A stretch of DNA of 64,000 nucleotides. Source: an uncultured Bacteroidales bacterium (lineage in GTDB: Bacteria > Bacteroidota > Bacteroidia > Bacteroidales > UBA932). Location of the stretch: assembly GCA_944326245.1 (NCBI GenBank), contig CALVDF010000001.1, forward strand, positions 1 through 64,000. The letters are read 5' to 3'. Below, piece after piece: positions 32,502 to 41,605 of the stretch (positions are counted from its first letter, which is position 1; every line of letters starts with the position of its first letter). Below the pieces are notes generated by a model. It saw only the letters and a list, made by a program, of their open reading frames with translations. It did not search any database and had not been told where the DNA came from. The position numbers were made by a program, and so were the translations under genes.

Positions 32502-33548
32502 TTATGCGTAGAGTTCTGTAAAGATTTTTCTGAGTTTCTCGCTCTCCCTGAGTTCCTGCAGTGTAATCTCGGCATGGCCCTTGGTATAACCGTTGCCGAT
32601 AAGCATTGTCACGTCACTGCCGACACCCTCGGCACCGAGGGCAGCCTTTGTGAAGCTGGTAGCCATCGAGAAGAAGTAAACGATACCTGTATCCTTGGTG
32701 CAGAGGATTGAAGTCATCTCTGTATCGGGAATGTTGACATTGTTGATGGTAATGTCGCACATCTGTCCCTTGGTAAGCTCTTCGATCTTCTCCAGAACGG
32801 GAACGGCCTGGGTTGCGTCTGCAGAGAACACATAGTCGCAGAATCCGAGATCCTGAAGCCTCTTCGTACTCTTCTCGCTGTGGCAGAGACCGATTACCTT
32901 ACCGGTAACGCCTGCGCGTTTCTTGGCCTCGTAGCAGCAGAGCATACCTGATTTTCCGCCGGCACCGATAATAAGAACTGTATCGCCGGGTTTTACCAGC
33001 TTGGCTGTCTGGGCGGGAGCTCCTGCAACGTCAAGTGCGGAAAGAGCCAGTTTCTCGGGAAGGTCCGAAGGTATCTTGGCGTAGATGCCGCTCTCGAAAA
33101 GTATGGCTTTGCCGTCAATATCCACCTGGTCTACATCGGCGCGGATTTCCTTGATCCTGTCGATGCGCAGAGGTGTCAGCGACAGAGATACCAGTGTAGC
33201 GATCTTGTCTCCTACCTTGAGGTCGATCTTGTCCTTCAGAGCATCACCTATCTGCTCTACAGTACCGAGAAGCATTCCGCCCGAACCTGTCCAGGGGTTG
33301 CGGTGCTTGCCCTGCTTAGCCACGATATCGAGCATGATCTGTTTGATCTTCTCAGGATCACCGCCTGCGCGGTTGGATATATCTGTGAAGGAGGCAGAGT
33401 CAATGTTAAGCGTCTGAACATCGATGAGGATCTCGTTGTCGTAGATCTCGTCCATGTTGTTGTCCAGTTTGTCTGCGGGCTGAGGCAGAACGCCTTTGGG
33501 GGAAATCACTCTGTGAACTCCGTACTTACTTCCATGTTTCTGTGCCAT
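32502..33548 (-). CDS. kdd: L-erythro-3,5-diaminohexanoate dehydrogenase
   Basis: A 348-residue NAD-dependent enzyme. The dinucleotide fold is marked by VLIIGAGGKSGMLCCYEAKK near residue 183; an N-terminal region with the family's WTGSGGMLLGTVEQIGD precedes it. It oxidatively deaminates 3,5-diaminohexanoate, the KamDE product, to 3-keto-5-aminohexanoate, releasing ammonia and NADH. It lies between kamA and kce, a typical neighbourhood. Confidence 0.93.
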   Translation of the reverse strand: MAQKHGSKYGVHRVISPKGVLPQPADKLDNNMDEIYDNEILIDVQTLNIDSASFTDISNRAGGDPEKIKQIMLDIVAKQGKHRNPWTGSGGMLLGTVEQIGDALKDKIDLKVGDKIATLVSLSLTPLRIDRIKEIRADVDQVDIDGKAILFESGIYAKIPSDLPEKLALSALDVAGAPAQTAKLVKPGDTVLIIGAGGKSGMLCCYEAKKRAGVTGKVIGLCHSEKSTKRLQDLGFCDYVFSADATQAVPVLEKIEELTKGQMCDITINNVNIPDTEMTSILCTKDTGIVYFFSMATSFTKAALGAEGVGSDVTMLIGNGYTKGHAEITLQELRESEKLRKIFTELYA

Positions 33549-33601
33549 AGATTTTTGATTTTAAGATAGTTGATTAATTTTATTTGATTTTTTCATTTAG
33601 T

Positions 33602-34429
33602 TTACTCAAGAGGTTTGAGAGACAGGATCTCGCGGGCTTCTGCCGGTGTGGCGATATCACGTCCGAATTCGCGGGCTATGCGTACCACTTTCTCCACCAG
33701 CTCTCCGTTGGAACGGGCCAGTACCCCTTTGCTGAGATATACGTTGTCTTCGAAGCCTACCCTGACATGGCCGCCGTCGATAATGGCTGCCGCTGCAAGA
33801 GGAAACTCGTAACGGCCTATACCAGCCACTGTGTACGTAGCATCCGAAGGAATACTGCCGCGCAGGAATACGAAATCGCGAAGATCTCCGCCTATACCTC
33901 CATTGACGCCCATGACGAAATCAAAATGCATGGGCTTCTGTATATAGCCCTTGCGGTGCAGTCTGAGAGCCATTTCGATCATAGACTTGTCGAATACTTC
34001 AAGTTCAGGTTTGATACCTCTTTCTATCATTCTCTGTCCGAAGTATTTGATGGTATTTTCGGTATTTTCGAAAATATCGTCTCCACCGAAATTCAAAGTA
34101 CCGCAGTCGAGGGTTGCCATCTCGGGAAGCAACTCTGTAGGCTGAAGCCTTTCATCATTTGTCATGCCTACGGCACCGCCTGTAGACGGCTGGATTATCA
34201 CATCCGGACACTCTTTCCTGATGGCGTCCATGATGACTTTGAAACGGGCCTTGCTCTGAGTCGGTGTTCCGTCATCCTCACGTACGTGAAGGTGGATGAG
34301 AGAGGCTCCGGCATTGTATGCCGACTTGGCCTCACGGACACACTCCTCTACGGTATAGGGCACCGCAGGATTGTGCTCCTTGAGCACTTCCGCACCGCAG
34401 ATAGCGGCCGTAATAATCAATTTTTCCAT
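33602..34429 (-). CDS. kce: 3-keto-5-aminohexanoate cleavage enzyme
   Basis: A 275-residue member of the BKACE family. Zinc ligands appear as LIHLHVRED (two His) and VGFEDN (Glu), with an early Glu in CGAEVLK. It condenses 3-keto-5-aminohexanoate with acetyl-CoA to yield acetoacetate and 3-aminobutyryl-CoA, feeding both Kal and the CoA-transferase. It is separated from kdd by 53 bp, the largest gap in the lysine part of the cluster. Confidence 0.94.
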   Translation of the reverse strand: MEKLIITAAICGAEVLKEHNPAVPYTVEECVREAKSAYNAGASLIHLHVREDDGTPTQSKARFKVIMDAIRKECPDVIIQPSTGGAVGMTNDERLQPTELLPEMATLDCGTLNFGGDDIFENTENTIKYFGQRMIERGIKPELEVFDKSMIEMALRLHRKGYIQKPMHFDFVMGVNGGIGGDLRDFVFLRGSIPSDATYTVAGIGRYEFPLAAAAIIDGGHVRVGFEDNVYLSKGVLARSNGELVEKVVRIAREFGRDIATPAEAREILSLKPLE

Positions 34430-34447
34430 AAGATAGTGATGTGTGTA

Positions 34448-34834
34448 TTATTTTCTCTGACATTTCTTGGGCACCACGCAAGTACCGCTTGCCCTGCAGA
34501 CAACGATAGGCTCGGACAGCACATCCGCAGCAGAATCCGACACGTCAGGCCTTGGAGCTATCACTTTGCGGGCCTCGAAGACCATCTTGCGGGACGTGTT
34601 GCCCACAGAAACGATTTCGCCTTCGGCCTCAATGTAGTCTCCGGCATATACAGGAGCCATAAACTCCACATTGTCGTAAGCCTTGAACAGACCTTCGTCT
34701 CCGTCATTGATGATAAGAAGTTCGGTGGCAACATCGCCGAAAAGCTGAAGCATCTTTGCCCCGTCCACCAGATTGCCGCCATAGTGAGCATCATGGCAGC
34801 TCATGCGCATACGAATAAGAGATTTTGTACCCAT
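34448..34834 (-). CDS. kal: 3-aminobutyryl-CoA ammonia-lyase
   Basis: A 128-residue hotdog-fold protein. The beginning ([21 protein letters not shown]) and [17 protein letters not shown] fit the family. It removes ammonia from 3-aminobutyryl-CoA to give crotonyl-CoA, the substrate of Bcd. It lies 18 bp upstream of kce and 5 bp after the CoA-transferase A gene. Confidence 0.93.
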   Translation of the reverse strand: MGTKSLIRMRMSCHDAHYGGNLVDGAKMLQLFGDVATELLIINDGDEGLFKAYDNVEFMAPVYAGDYIEAEGEIVSVGNTSRKMVFEARKVIAPRPDVSDSAADVLSEPIVVCRASGTCVVPKKCQRK

Positions 34835-34839
34835 AGTCT

Positions 34840-35490
34840 TTACACCCTTTTATATATATAGTTGACAAATATTCCAGGCGTATGCACGGCTTCGGGAGAT
34901 ATCGTCCCTACCGGGACAACCTTCTCGGCCTCTACGATTACGAGATCGGCGGCCATAGCCATGACGGGGTTGAAATTCTGGGTTGTACCTTTATATACAA
35001 GGTTACCTGCCTCATCCGCTATCGAGGCCCCTATAAGGGCTATATCCGCGCCCAGAGGTTTCTCCAGAAGATAGTCCTTGCCATCTACATTGACAACAGG
35101 CTTGCCTTCTGCGATTATAGTACCCATGCCGGTGGTCGTGAGGACTCCTCCGAGACCGGCACCTTTCGCCCTTATTCTCTCTGCAAGAGTTCCCTGAGGT
35201 GAGAATTCCACATCGAGCTCCCCGGCATTCATCTGATTGCCGGTCTCCGGATTGGTACCTACGTGTGAAACAATCAGTTTTTTAATCTGCTTGTTGACAA
35301 CAAGCTTTCCGAGAGACTTGTCGGGGAAGGCTGTGTCATTGCAGATGACTGTCAGGTTCTTGACTCCGCTCTTGGCAAGGGCGTCCATGATCTGAAGAGG
35401 CGCACCTACACCCAGAAATCCGCCAACCATGACGGTCATGCCGTCCTTGACATAGGATACGGCCTGCTCAAGTGTTATTTCCTTTTTCAT
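34840..35490 (-). CDS. atoD: CoA-transferase subunit A
   Basis: A 216-residue family I CoA-transferase alpha subunit. GGFLGVGAP near the start binds Co[15 protein letters not shown] and TMGTII-like sequence (here [13 protein letters not shown]) follow. It pairs with AtoA at 25903-26562. ATG 35490 is chosen; the longer frame to 35523 adds an unlikely hydrophobic tail at the front. It is the first gene of the lysine/butyrate cluster. Confidence 0.92.
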   Translation of the reverse strand: MKKEITLEQAVSYVKDGMTVMVGGFLGVGAPLQIMDALAKSGVKNLTVICNDTAFPDKSLGKLVVNKQIKKLIVSHVGTNPETGNQMNAGELDVEFSPQGTLAERIRAKGAGLGGVLTTTGMGTIIAEGKPVVNVDGKDYLLEKPLGADIALIGASIADEAGNLVYKGTTQNFNPVMAMAADLVIVEAEKVVPVGTISPEAVHTPGIFVNYIYKRV

Positions 35491-35530
35491 CAAAGATAGT
35501 TTTAGTAAAATTCTAATTAGCAAAATTAAT

Positions 35531-35564
35531 AAAAGTTAAGTAAATTTGCCAATAAAATTACAAA
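35531..35564 (-). promoter_or_regulatory. candidate promoter of the lysine/butyrate cluster
   Basis: On the minus strand TTTG (35561-35564), a 22-bp spacer and TAACTTTT (35531-35538) approximate the Bacteroidetes promoter, leaving a 35-nt leader to atoD. A nearer TATCTTTG directly abuts the ATG and would start transcription inside the gene, so it is less likely. Confidence 0.4.
35541..35548 (+). promoter_or_regulatory. -7 box for the MscS gene
   Basis: TAAATTTG on the plus strand, 42 bp before ATG 35590, interleaved with the divergent atoD promoter. Confidence 0.5.
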
Positions 35565-35589
35565 TTATTAATAATATCTATTTTTAGTT

Positions 35590-36498
35590 ATGCTACCTCA
35601 ACTTGATCTTACACCGGACCCTTCCGATACCCTCGCCATGGAGATAGGCGAAGTTATCCAGAAAGTATCCACCATGAGCGGCCAGGAAATCTGGACCTCA
35701 GTTGCCAACACCATTATCAAACTGGGACTCAAGATTCTTGCAGCCCTGCTGATCTACATAGTCGGTGCATGGCTCATCAGAAGAGTAAAGAAAATACTCC
35801 GCAATGTGTTTACACGCAGAAAGGTAGAGCCTTCCCTCAGTTCATTTACGATCAGCTTCGTAAACATATCCCTCACAGTGCTTCTGTTCGTGATGGTTGT
35901 TACCATCCTGGGAGTACCGGCCAGCACTTTTGCAGCCCTCCTGGCTGCCGGAGGCCTGGCGATCGGCATGGCCCTGAGCGGCACACTGCAGAATTTTGCG
36001 GGAGGAGTGATGATACTGCTCTTCAAACCGTTCAAGATAGGTGACTATATTGAGGCAAACGGATTCGGAGGCACTGTCGATGCCATAAACATCACAACCA
36101 CGCAGATTCATACTGTGGACAACAAAATAGTCTTCCTGCCCAACGGGAACCTGGCAAACAGCAGCATACAGAACAATACCGCCTCTGACATCCGCAGAGT
36201 GGAATGGACCGTAAGCATAGCATACGGAGACGATGCCGGCAAAGGAATAGAACTGCTCCAGAAATACCTTAGCGAAGACCCTAGGGTACTCCATACCCCT
36301 CAGGCCCCGAATGCTCCTTTCGCAGCACTGCAGCAGTTGGGAGACAGCGCAATAATTCTGGTCGCAAGAGCCTGGACCAAAGGCTCGGACTACTGGGGAC
36401 TGTTCTTCGACATCAACAGAAAAATATATGAGGACTTCCCTAAACAGGGCATGAACTTTCCTTTCCCGCAACTGGATGTTCACGTGCGGAAAGAATAG
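35590..36498 (+). CDS. MscS-family mechanosensitive channel
   Basis: A 302-residue small-conductance mechanosensitive channel. Two or three membrane helices occupy residues about 45-140. The pore helix AAGGLAIGMALSGTLQNFAGG has the alternating Ala/Gly packing of MscS TM3. The beta domain follows with FLPNGNLANSSIQN. It releases solutes on hypo-osmotic shock. Its last 59 bp overlap the end of the convergent acyltransferase gene. Confidence 0.93.
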   Translation: MLPQLDLTPDPSDTLAMEIGEVIQKVSTMSGQEIWTSVANTIIKLGLKILAALLIYIVGAWLIRRVKKILRNVFTRRKVEPSLSSFTISFVNISLTVLLFVMVVTILGVPASTFAALLAAGGLAIGMALSGTLQNFAGGVMILLFKPFKIGDYIEANGFGGTVDAINITTTQIHTVDNKIVFLPNGNLANSSIQNNTASDIRRVEWTVSIAYGDDAGKGIELLQKYLSEDPRVLHTPQAPNAPFAALQQLGDSAIILVARAWTKGSDYWGLFFDINRKIYEDFPKQGMNFPFPQLDVHVRKE

Positions 36499-37621
36499 GA
36501 TTGGCATATATTGCAAGGAATATCTCCCTAAGTTCACTTCTATCTATATCAGGGTCTTTCTCCACTATGGAAGAGAGGCCCTTTTCCATACGCAGGACAA
36601 ATGCCTGCCTGGCCTCCTCAGTATAACTGCCGGCATTGCCCGACGATCCTTCCAGCAGATCGTATGCGATGAAATTCGTATCCCAGAGCCTGTAACTGGA
36701 GCATATACGGTCATCGATCATTGCCGCCAACGCCTTCATCCTGTCATTCTTCCCTTTTGCCGCACAGGATGCAATATCGGCCTCCGTAAGTGCCGGACAG
36801 AAGTGGAAGGCGATGCCCCCCTTTTCCTGGGTGACACCGGTAAGAATACTGTGCGTGTCCTCACCGGGCCGCTTGACATATTCACCCCTGCGGGTAATAT
36901 ACACCTCCCTTGCCTTGAGGAAATCGCATGGCTCATACTGATACGATATTGCAAAAGGAAGTATGGAAATCTCAAGGAAATTCTGTACGAAATCCTTTTC
37001 CCCGCTCATGTCCAGCATTTTGAGCACACCTTGGCTGGTAATGTCACGCCCGTCCTTGGAACGCCCCCCTTTCTGGGCTATCCATACAGAGCAACGTCCC
37101 GACGATATATTGTCCCGCATATAGGAAGACAGCAATGCGGAAGCCATGTACTTTTCACGGGGATTGCCCCCTCGTACGACTTTTATCATCCTGTTCGAAC
37201 GGAAGACATCTTCTATGAATGAGTTGGCTATGAGATTGTCACCTACGGCAATCTCCGTTGTTGATACCTTGTGCTCGAAAAAGATAAGCTGCATTATCGC
37301 CGGATCGAGGATGATGTCACGGTGATTGGACATGAGGACATGCTTTCTGCCATCTTCCACATATTCAAGTCCGCTAACCTCAAGCGATGAAGATGTTTTG
37401 TGCAGGATAGAACGGATAACCCCGGCCATAACCTTCGCCTGGAATTCATCTATGGTATCAAGTGAGCGCATAACGTCCCTCAATGCCGCTTCCTTTTCCG
37501 GCCCTGGGCCATACAGGAATGCTGAAACGGCACTCAGCTCCGGTGCATCCGCCACTCTTTTCAAGGCCCTGGATGCTTCCTGATCGGTATAAGGCCTTAT
37601 TTCTTTGTAATCCGGATTCAT
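36440..37621 (-). CDS. acyltransferase (PlsC-like glycerophospholipid family)
   Basis: A 393-residue protein with an acyltransferase core: MSNHRDIILDPA near residue 125 matches the NHxxxxD-type motif with one extra residue, and VWIAQKGGRSKDG resembles the later EGTRS-like region. No clear membrane segment. Bacteroidetes homologues are annotated as 1-acyl-sn-glycerol-3-phosphate acyltransferases; the exact acyl donor and acceptor are not evident. ATG 37621 overlaps the upstream stop as ATGA, so the pair is coupled; a Met seven codons earlier (37642) is possible. Confidence 0.75.
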   Translation of the reverse strand: MNPDYKEIRPYTDQEASRALKRVADAPELSAVSAFLYGPGPEKEAALRDVMRSLDTIDEFQAKVMAGVIRSILHKTSSSLEVSGLEYVEDGRKHVLMSNHRDIILDPAIMQLIFFEHKVSTTEIAVGDNLIANSFIEDVFRSNRMIKVVRGGNPREKYMASALLSSYMRDNISSGRCSVWIAQKGGRSKDGRDITSQGVLKMLDMSGEKDFVQNFLEISILPFAISYQYEPCDFLKAREVYITRRGEYVKRPGEDTHSILTGVTQEKGGIAFHFCPALTEADIASCAAKGKNDRMKALAAMIDDRICSSYRLWDTNFIAYDLLEGSSGNAGSYTEEARQAFVLRMEKGLSSIVEKDPDIDRSELREIFLAIYANPILSAREHPVAGKESSCPV

Positions 37622-39267
37622 CTTCTTTGATTCATATAACACCTCAGCAAAGAGGCAGTCATCACAATATATAGGAAAGACATAAAGACAACAATCCCAA
37701 GAGCTCCCACTGTAAGCGCAGTATACAGGTTGTATATGAACGGCAGCAGACTGATCTCAACCAGCAGCAGGGCCGGAAGGGAAAGCAGGTTCAGATAGAG
37801 CACCACATGCAGCAGCAGGCCGGCAAGGGCGCAGGCCGCAGGAAAAACCAGGAAAAGGTTGTCTCCTACAGTAAAAAGCAGCAAACCGGAAAGAACCAGA
37901 ACCACCAGCAGCAAACCGAGAAAGTGCTCAAAGACAAAATTTTCCGATTTCCGGGATTTTTTGACAAAAAATACGGCATATGCAGATGCCATCAGGACAA
38001 TCACTGCCGACGCCACAACCCAGTCCCATTCCAGAAACTTTACCCCCGTGAATGAGAATGGGACTCCGTCCAATCTGCAGGCAACCCATACGGCACAGGT
38101 AGCTGCAAGCCCTGAGACAATTCCGGTGAATGAAATCCACCCTGCATTACGCAGCACATTGCCGAAAGACGCCCTTCCGAACCCGACATACAGAACCATG
38201 GCCAGAACAAACAGGAAGAATACCAATGCATTGAGAATATAGTTCTCCTTACTGGCAAGACAGACAGTGAAAAGCCCTGGAACAGTCAGTACTACCCTGT
38301 CTTCTTCGGATCTGAAATATTCAGAATCCGAATATTCCGGATCTGTCAGGTACTTCCTCAGCATAGGCTCCAGCTGGACCCCGTAATGAGCTACAGCATC
38401 AGGACGTATATTGGAGAAATTGTCGCGGCTGTTATGATAGTAGTGCAGATTGTCTATGACGGAAAAATTGAATCCCGGGAAAAGCCTTTTTGCCGGTGTA
38501 AAATCGGTATAATTGGGCATAAACCCATATATTGCAGATGTCAGCGAATACGTATACGGCATTACTGCATTATCTACATAAAAATCCATAAGAGCCGCAT
38601 TGCCGGAGGATGTCTCAAAGAGCATTGCAGGCCCCCTTACCCCGCGGGCCTCTATATTTACCAGAAGTCCCACACGGTCAAACAGCTGGTTGTTCCTCTC
38701 CAGCGCATATCTCATCCCGTCCAGTTCATGTTCCTCAGAATCCGTAAAGAGGATTTTAAGACCCTGATTCCAATCCCCGGCATAAGTCAAGGCACCCCTT
38801 GCCAACTCAAGAGCCACAGCCAGGCCATACCCGTCATCTGCGGCACCGTAGGAGCAAGTGGTCTCCCCGCCAGGCATTTCCTCCGGAAATCTGGAATCCA
38901 GGTGAGCGACAAGCATCAAATAGGAATCGGAAGTATCCCTACCGGATGGTTCGAACTTACAGTACACGTTTGCAATATTGATACTTCCGCCAAACCGGCA
39001 CTTCACGGAATCGTAATGGAAAATCTTAGGATTACCTCCCATTTCCACCAGTCTGTCAAGCAGATACATCCGTACTTCCGCCCTTGATTCCGGATGGATT
39101 ATCGAATGCGGACGGGCAGAAATGGCCTTGATATCGTTCACTGCCCGTTCCGTGGAAAAAAGAATGTTCCTGCGGTCATCTGCCCTTCTGAACGTGAAAA
39201 AACCCATTGCCACAAAAAATGCGGCAACCATCAGCGCAAAAGCGACAATCAAACGGGCCCTTTTCAT
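37618..39267 (-). CDS. M28-family membrane peptidase
   Basis: A 549-residue protein. An N-terminal membrane anchor precedes an M28 aminopeptidase domain with its zinc ligands in order: VAHLDSRF (His), GAADDGYG (Asp), TDSEEHELDG (Glu) and YYHNSRDNF (His). The C-terminal 220 residues hold about six membrane helices, resembling vacuolar membrane protease-type architecture. The active site should face the periplasm. It probably trims peptides imported across the outer membrane. The following gene is coupled by an ATGA overlap. Confidence 0.85.
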   Translation of the reverse strand: MKRARLIVAFALMVAAFFVAMGFFTFRRADDRRNILFSTERAVNDIKAISARPHSIIHPESRAEVRMYLLDRLVEMGGNPKIFHYDSVKCRFGGSINIANVYCKFEPSGRDTSDSYLMLVAHLDSRFPEEMPGGETTCSYGAADDGYGLAVALELARGALTYAGDWNQGLKILFTDSEEHELDGMRYALERNNQLFDRVGLLVNIEARGVRGPAMLFETSSGNAALMDFYVDNAVMPYTYSLTSAIYGFMPNYTDFTPAKRLFPGFNFSVIDNLHYYHNSRDNFSNIRPDAVAHYGVQLEPMLRKYLTDPEYSDSEYFRSEEDRVVLTVPGLFTVCLASKENYILNALVFFLFVLAMVLYVGFGRASFGNVLRNAGWISFTGIVSGLAATCAVWVACRLDGVPFSFTGVKFLEWDWVVASAVIVLMASAYAVFFVKKSRKSENFVFEHFLGLLLVVLVLSGLLLFTVGDNLFLVFPAACALAGLLLHVVLYLNLLSLPALLLVEISLLPFIYNLYTALTVGALGIVVFMSFLYIVMTASLLRCYMNQRR

Positions 39268-39299
39268 CTTACATTGCTACAAAAGTGAACATCGGTCCG

Positions 39300-39330
39300 C
39301 AAATTTAACAAATTATCTTAATTTATCAAG
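39300..39330 (-). promoter_or_regulatory. promoter of the M28 peptidase gene
   Basis: On the minus strand a TTG (39327-39329), 19-bp spacer and TAAATTTG (39300-39307) give a good match, with a leader of about 25 nt. Confidence 0.55.
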
Positions 39331-39335
39331 ACTAC

Positions 39336-40571
39336 TCAACGGGGAATCAGTAGCGAAGAGTCTCCGTAACTCAGGAAGCGGAAATCGTGACCCAATGCAT
39401 AATCATAAACTTTCCTCCAGTCTTCCCCTATGAGGGCGGCTATCAGCAGCAGAAGAGTACTTTTGGGTTGATGGAAATTGGTTATCAGCCAGTCCACTAT
39501 ACGGAAACGGTATGATGGCACAATGATTATCCTTGTGCGGCATGTAATTCTGTCCATTCCCTTGCTTTCCGTATACGCCAACAAGGCTTCCAAAGCATCC
39601 TTAACGGATATTTCTCCAAGATCCGAAGTATAAGGCACCCATTGCCCTACGGGAGCGGGTTCCCAGCTCTCCGGACCTTTCCTCGCACATTCTGCTCCCA
39701 GCCAATATAGTGATTCCAATGTACGGACGCTTGTAGTTCCTACCGCAATAACTGGCTTATTGCCTTTATTTTGCAATATTTTACCCAAAACATCTGTTGA
39801 GATTGAGAATGGCTCGGAATGCATCGTATGCCCTTCTATTGCCTCGCTTTTTACAGGCAGAAAAGTCCCTGCCCCCACATGCAGACATACGTTTTCACAG
39901 TCAAGACCTTTACGTTTAAGTCCGGAAAGCACCTCCTCAGTAAAATGCAGCCCGGCCGTAGGTGCTGCCACCGAACCTCTATATGAAGCATACAGAGTCT
40001 GATATCGCTCACTGTCAATACTTTCTGAATCCCGATGAAGATAGGGAGGTATCGGAACACGCCCGCACATTTCCATAACCTTGGAAAATGGATCACCCCC
40101 TTTCCAGGTAAAACGCACCTGGACATTGCCCTCCGAAGCATCTTCCAAAGTCGCTTCAAGGTCCAGATTGTCAAGATATTCATCATGGTTTTCAGGAAGG
40201 TACAGATGTATGGGCTCACCTTTCCATTTTTTCTTGTTTCCCACAATCGTCTTCCACACACAGGTAGATGTAGCTGCGAAGCAAAGACTGTAGTCTTCTG
40301 GAGCGGCCGGCTCCAGACAAAATATTTCAATCATCGCACCTGTATCCCTTCTGAACAGGAGACGGGCCGGAACTACCTTGGTATTGTTGAACACCATGAG
40401 GGCCCCCTCCGGCAGATAGCCCGGCAAATTCCGGAATATACTGTCGCTGATACTACCTTTATTATATATAAGAAGTTTTGAGGCATCGCGCCTTGGTGCA
40501 GGGTAGGCAGCAATCCTTTCGTCCGGCAACTCGTAGGTATAGTCGGAAATGCTGATATGAGGTATTGACAT
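39336..40571 (-). CDS. queA: S-adenosylmethionine:tRNA ribosyltransferase-isomerase
   Basis: A 411-residue QueA. The N-terminus YELPDERIAAYPAPRRDASKL, the middle GSVAAPTAGLHFT and the end NFHQPKSTLLLLIAALIG are diagnostic. It transfers the ribosyl group of SAM to preQ1 in tRNA, making epoxyqueuosine. The length of about 410 residues is normal for Bacteroidetes, longer than the E. coli enzyme. Confidence 0.95.
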   Translation of the reverse strand: MSIPHISISDYTYELPDERIAAYPAPRRDASKLLIYNKGSISDSIFRNLPGYLPEGALMVFNNTKVVPARLLFRRDTGAMIEIFCLEPAAPEDYSLCFAATSTCVWKTIVGNKKKWKGEPIHLYLPENHDEYLDNLDLEATLEDASEGNVQVRFTWKGGDPFSKVMEMCGRVPIPPYLHRDSESIDSERYQTLYASYRGSVAAPTAGLHFTEEVLSGLKRKGLDCENVCLHVGAGTFLPVKSEAIEGHTMHSEPFSISTDVLGKILQNKGNKPVIAVGTTSVRTLESLYWLGAECARKGPESWEPAPVGQWVPYTSDLGEISVKDALEALLAYTESKGMDRITCRTRIIIVPSYRFRIVDWLITNFHQPKSTLLLLIAALIGEDWRKVYDYALGHDFRFLSYGDSSLLIPR

Positions 40572-40610
40572 ATTTAAACGTTTTCAGGCGATTTTACGCG
40601 TTTTCAGCGG

Positions 40611-40641
40611 CAAAGCTATATAATATCCCGTTCAAGTCAAA
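40611..40641 (-). promoter_or_regulatory. promoter of queA
   Basis: TTTG (40638-40641), a 19-bp spacer and TAGCTTTG (40611-40618) on the minus strand; about 33 nt leader. Confidence 0.6.
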
Positions 40642-40661
40642 ATAATCGTTTTTTGCAAATT

Positions 40662-40740
40662 GTTTACAAAAGTAAATTACATTTGAACACATGGTTCTAC
40701 CTACTTTTGTAAACAATACCACCATTGGTTCACAAAAGTA
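40662..40740. promoter_or_regulatory. array of GTTTACAAAAGTA boxes
   Basis: GTTTACAAAAGTA (40662-40674) and its exact reverse complement TACTTTTGTAAAC (40702-40714) form a 13-bp inverted pair; a third copy GTTCACAAAAGTA lies at 40728-40740. They lie between the queA promoter and the XRE regulator gene. The reverse complement contains a TAnnTTTG -7 box, so they may be promoters, operators or both. Confidence 0.55.
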
Positions 40741-41027
40741 ATAACACAAGACAAAGGTAAAGGATAAATTTTGTTTATAGACGTGGTTTTATAGCATTAT
40801 CACCCTTTTTATCAAGTATTTATATCGCTTTATAAGAAGTATGGATTTAATCTTTGCCAAGCCTGGCGCCACCTGTCATCGTCTGGTAAGCCATGAAATG
40901 AACATTTTTGCATACATAAATATAATTAAATGAGTACTTTATCATGCCATACTTAATGTTTTGCAAAAGCTCAGTAATCTATTTGACTGCGTTGATAATC
41001 AGAATATTGAAAACAGCCACTATTTTT

Positions 41028-41107
41028 GTTTACATTTGTTTCATTATCATGGTGTGAATTTGTAAACATATTTTTATGTACATTTGTAAAAAATATAATT
41101 CACAAAT
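41028..41107 (+). promoter_or_regulatory. XRE gene promoter with GTTTACA-type half sites
   Basis: GTTTACATTTG (41028), TTTGTAAAC (41059), TTTGTAAA (41083) and TTCACAAAT (41099) precede the regulator ATG at 41108. A -7 box TACATTTG lies at 41079-41086. The half sites match the 13-bp boxes upstream, suggesting autoregulation. The 40741-41020 stretch is AT-rich and shows no gene. Confidence 0.5.
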
Positions 41108-41566
41108 ATGAATCGCCGTTTACAACAATTTTTGGAGCTGGAACAACTCAAGCCGGCACAATTTGCAGACATAATGGGCATTCAGCGCTCCAACGTGTCG
41201 CATATTCTCTCGGGGCGCAACAAACCTGGATATGACTTTATCCAGAAATTTCTGGTGAAATTTCCTTCCGTCAACCCTGACTGGCTTCTCCTTGGAAGAG
41301 GCAAACCCCTCCGCGAGATGAATCCGCCTGTATCGGCTCCACAGCATAACGGACCGGCCGGATTGTTCTCCCCCGCCATTGACCTCGACTTTGACGGAAG
41401 CGGCGATTCCTCTGCCAGCGATTCTTTCGGAACGGACGGGAACGATACGGATGAAGGAAATCCGGAAGGTAGCTCCGAACAACTGAAAAATCCTTCCAGA
41501 TATGTGCGGCGCATTACCTTATTCTATTCTGACGGAACATTTCAGGAATTTTATCCACCCAAATAG
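41108..41566 (+). CDS. XRE-type transcriptional regulator
   Basis: A 152-residue protein. Residues 1-66 form a Cro/CI-type helix-turn-helix (PAQFADIMGIQRSNVSHILS with NPDWLLLGRGKP after it), the form common as single-domain regulators in Bacteroidetes. Residues about 75-125 are acidic and low-complexity. The conserved tail RYVRRITLFYSDGTFQEF is characteristic of this group. It likely binds the repeated GTTTACA sites in the 535-bp region before it. Target genes are unknown; pyrD follows in the same direction. Confidence 0.85.
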   Translation: MNRRLQQFLELEQLKPAQFADIMGIQRSNVSHILSGRNKPGYDFIQKFLVKFPSVNPDWLLLGRGKPLREMNPPVSAPQHNGPAGLFSPAIDLDFDGSGDSSASDSFGTDGNDTDEGNPEGSSEQLKNPSRYVRRITLFYSDGTFQEFYPPK

Positions 41567-41575
41567 TTTTTGGCG

Positions 41576-41583
41576 TATCTTTG
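41576..41583 (+). promoter_or_regulatory. -7 box for pyrD
   Basis: TATCTTTG, 22 bp before ATG 41606. It decides the start codon: the upstream Met at 41570 lies before this box and would not be transcribed from it. Confidence 0.6.
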
Positions 41584-41605
41584 CCTGCGATCAACCCATT
41601 TTAAT

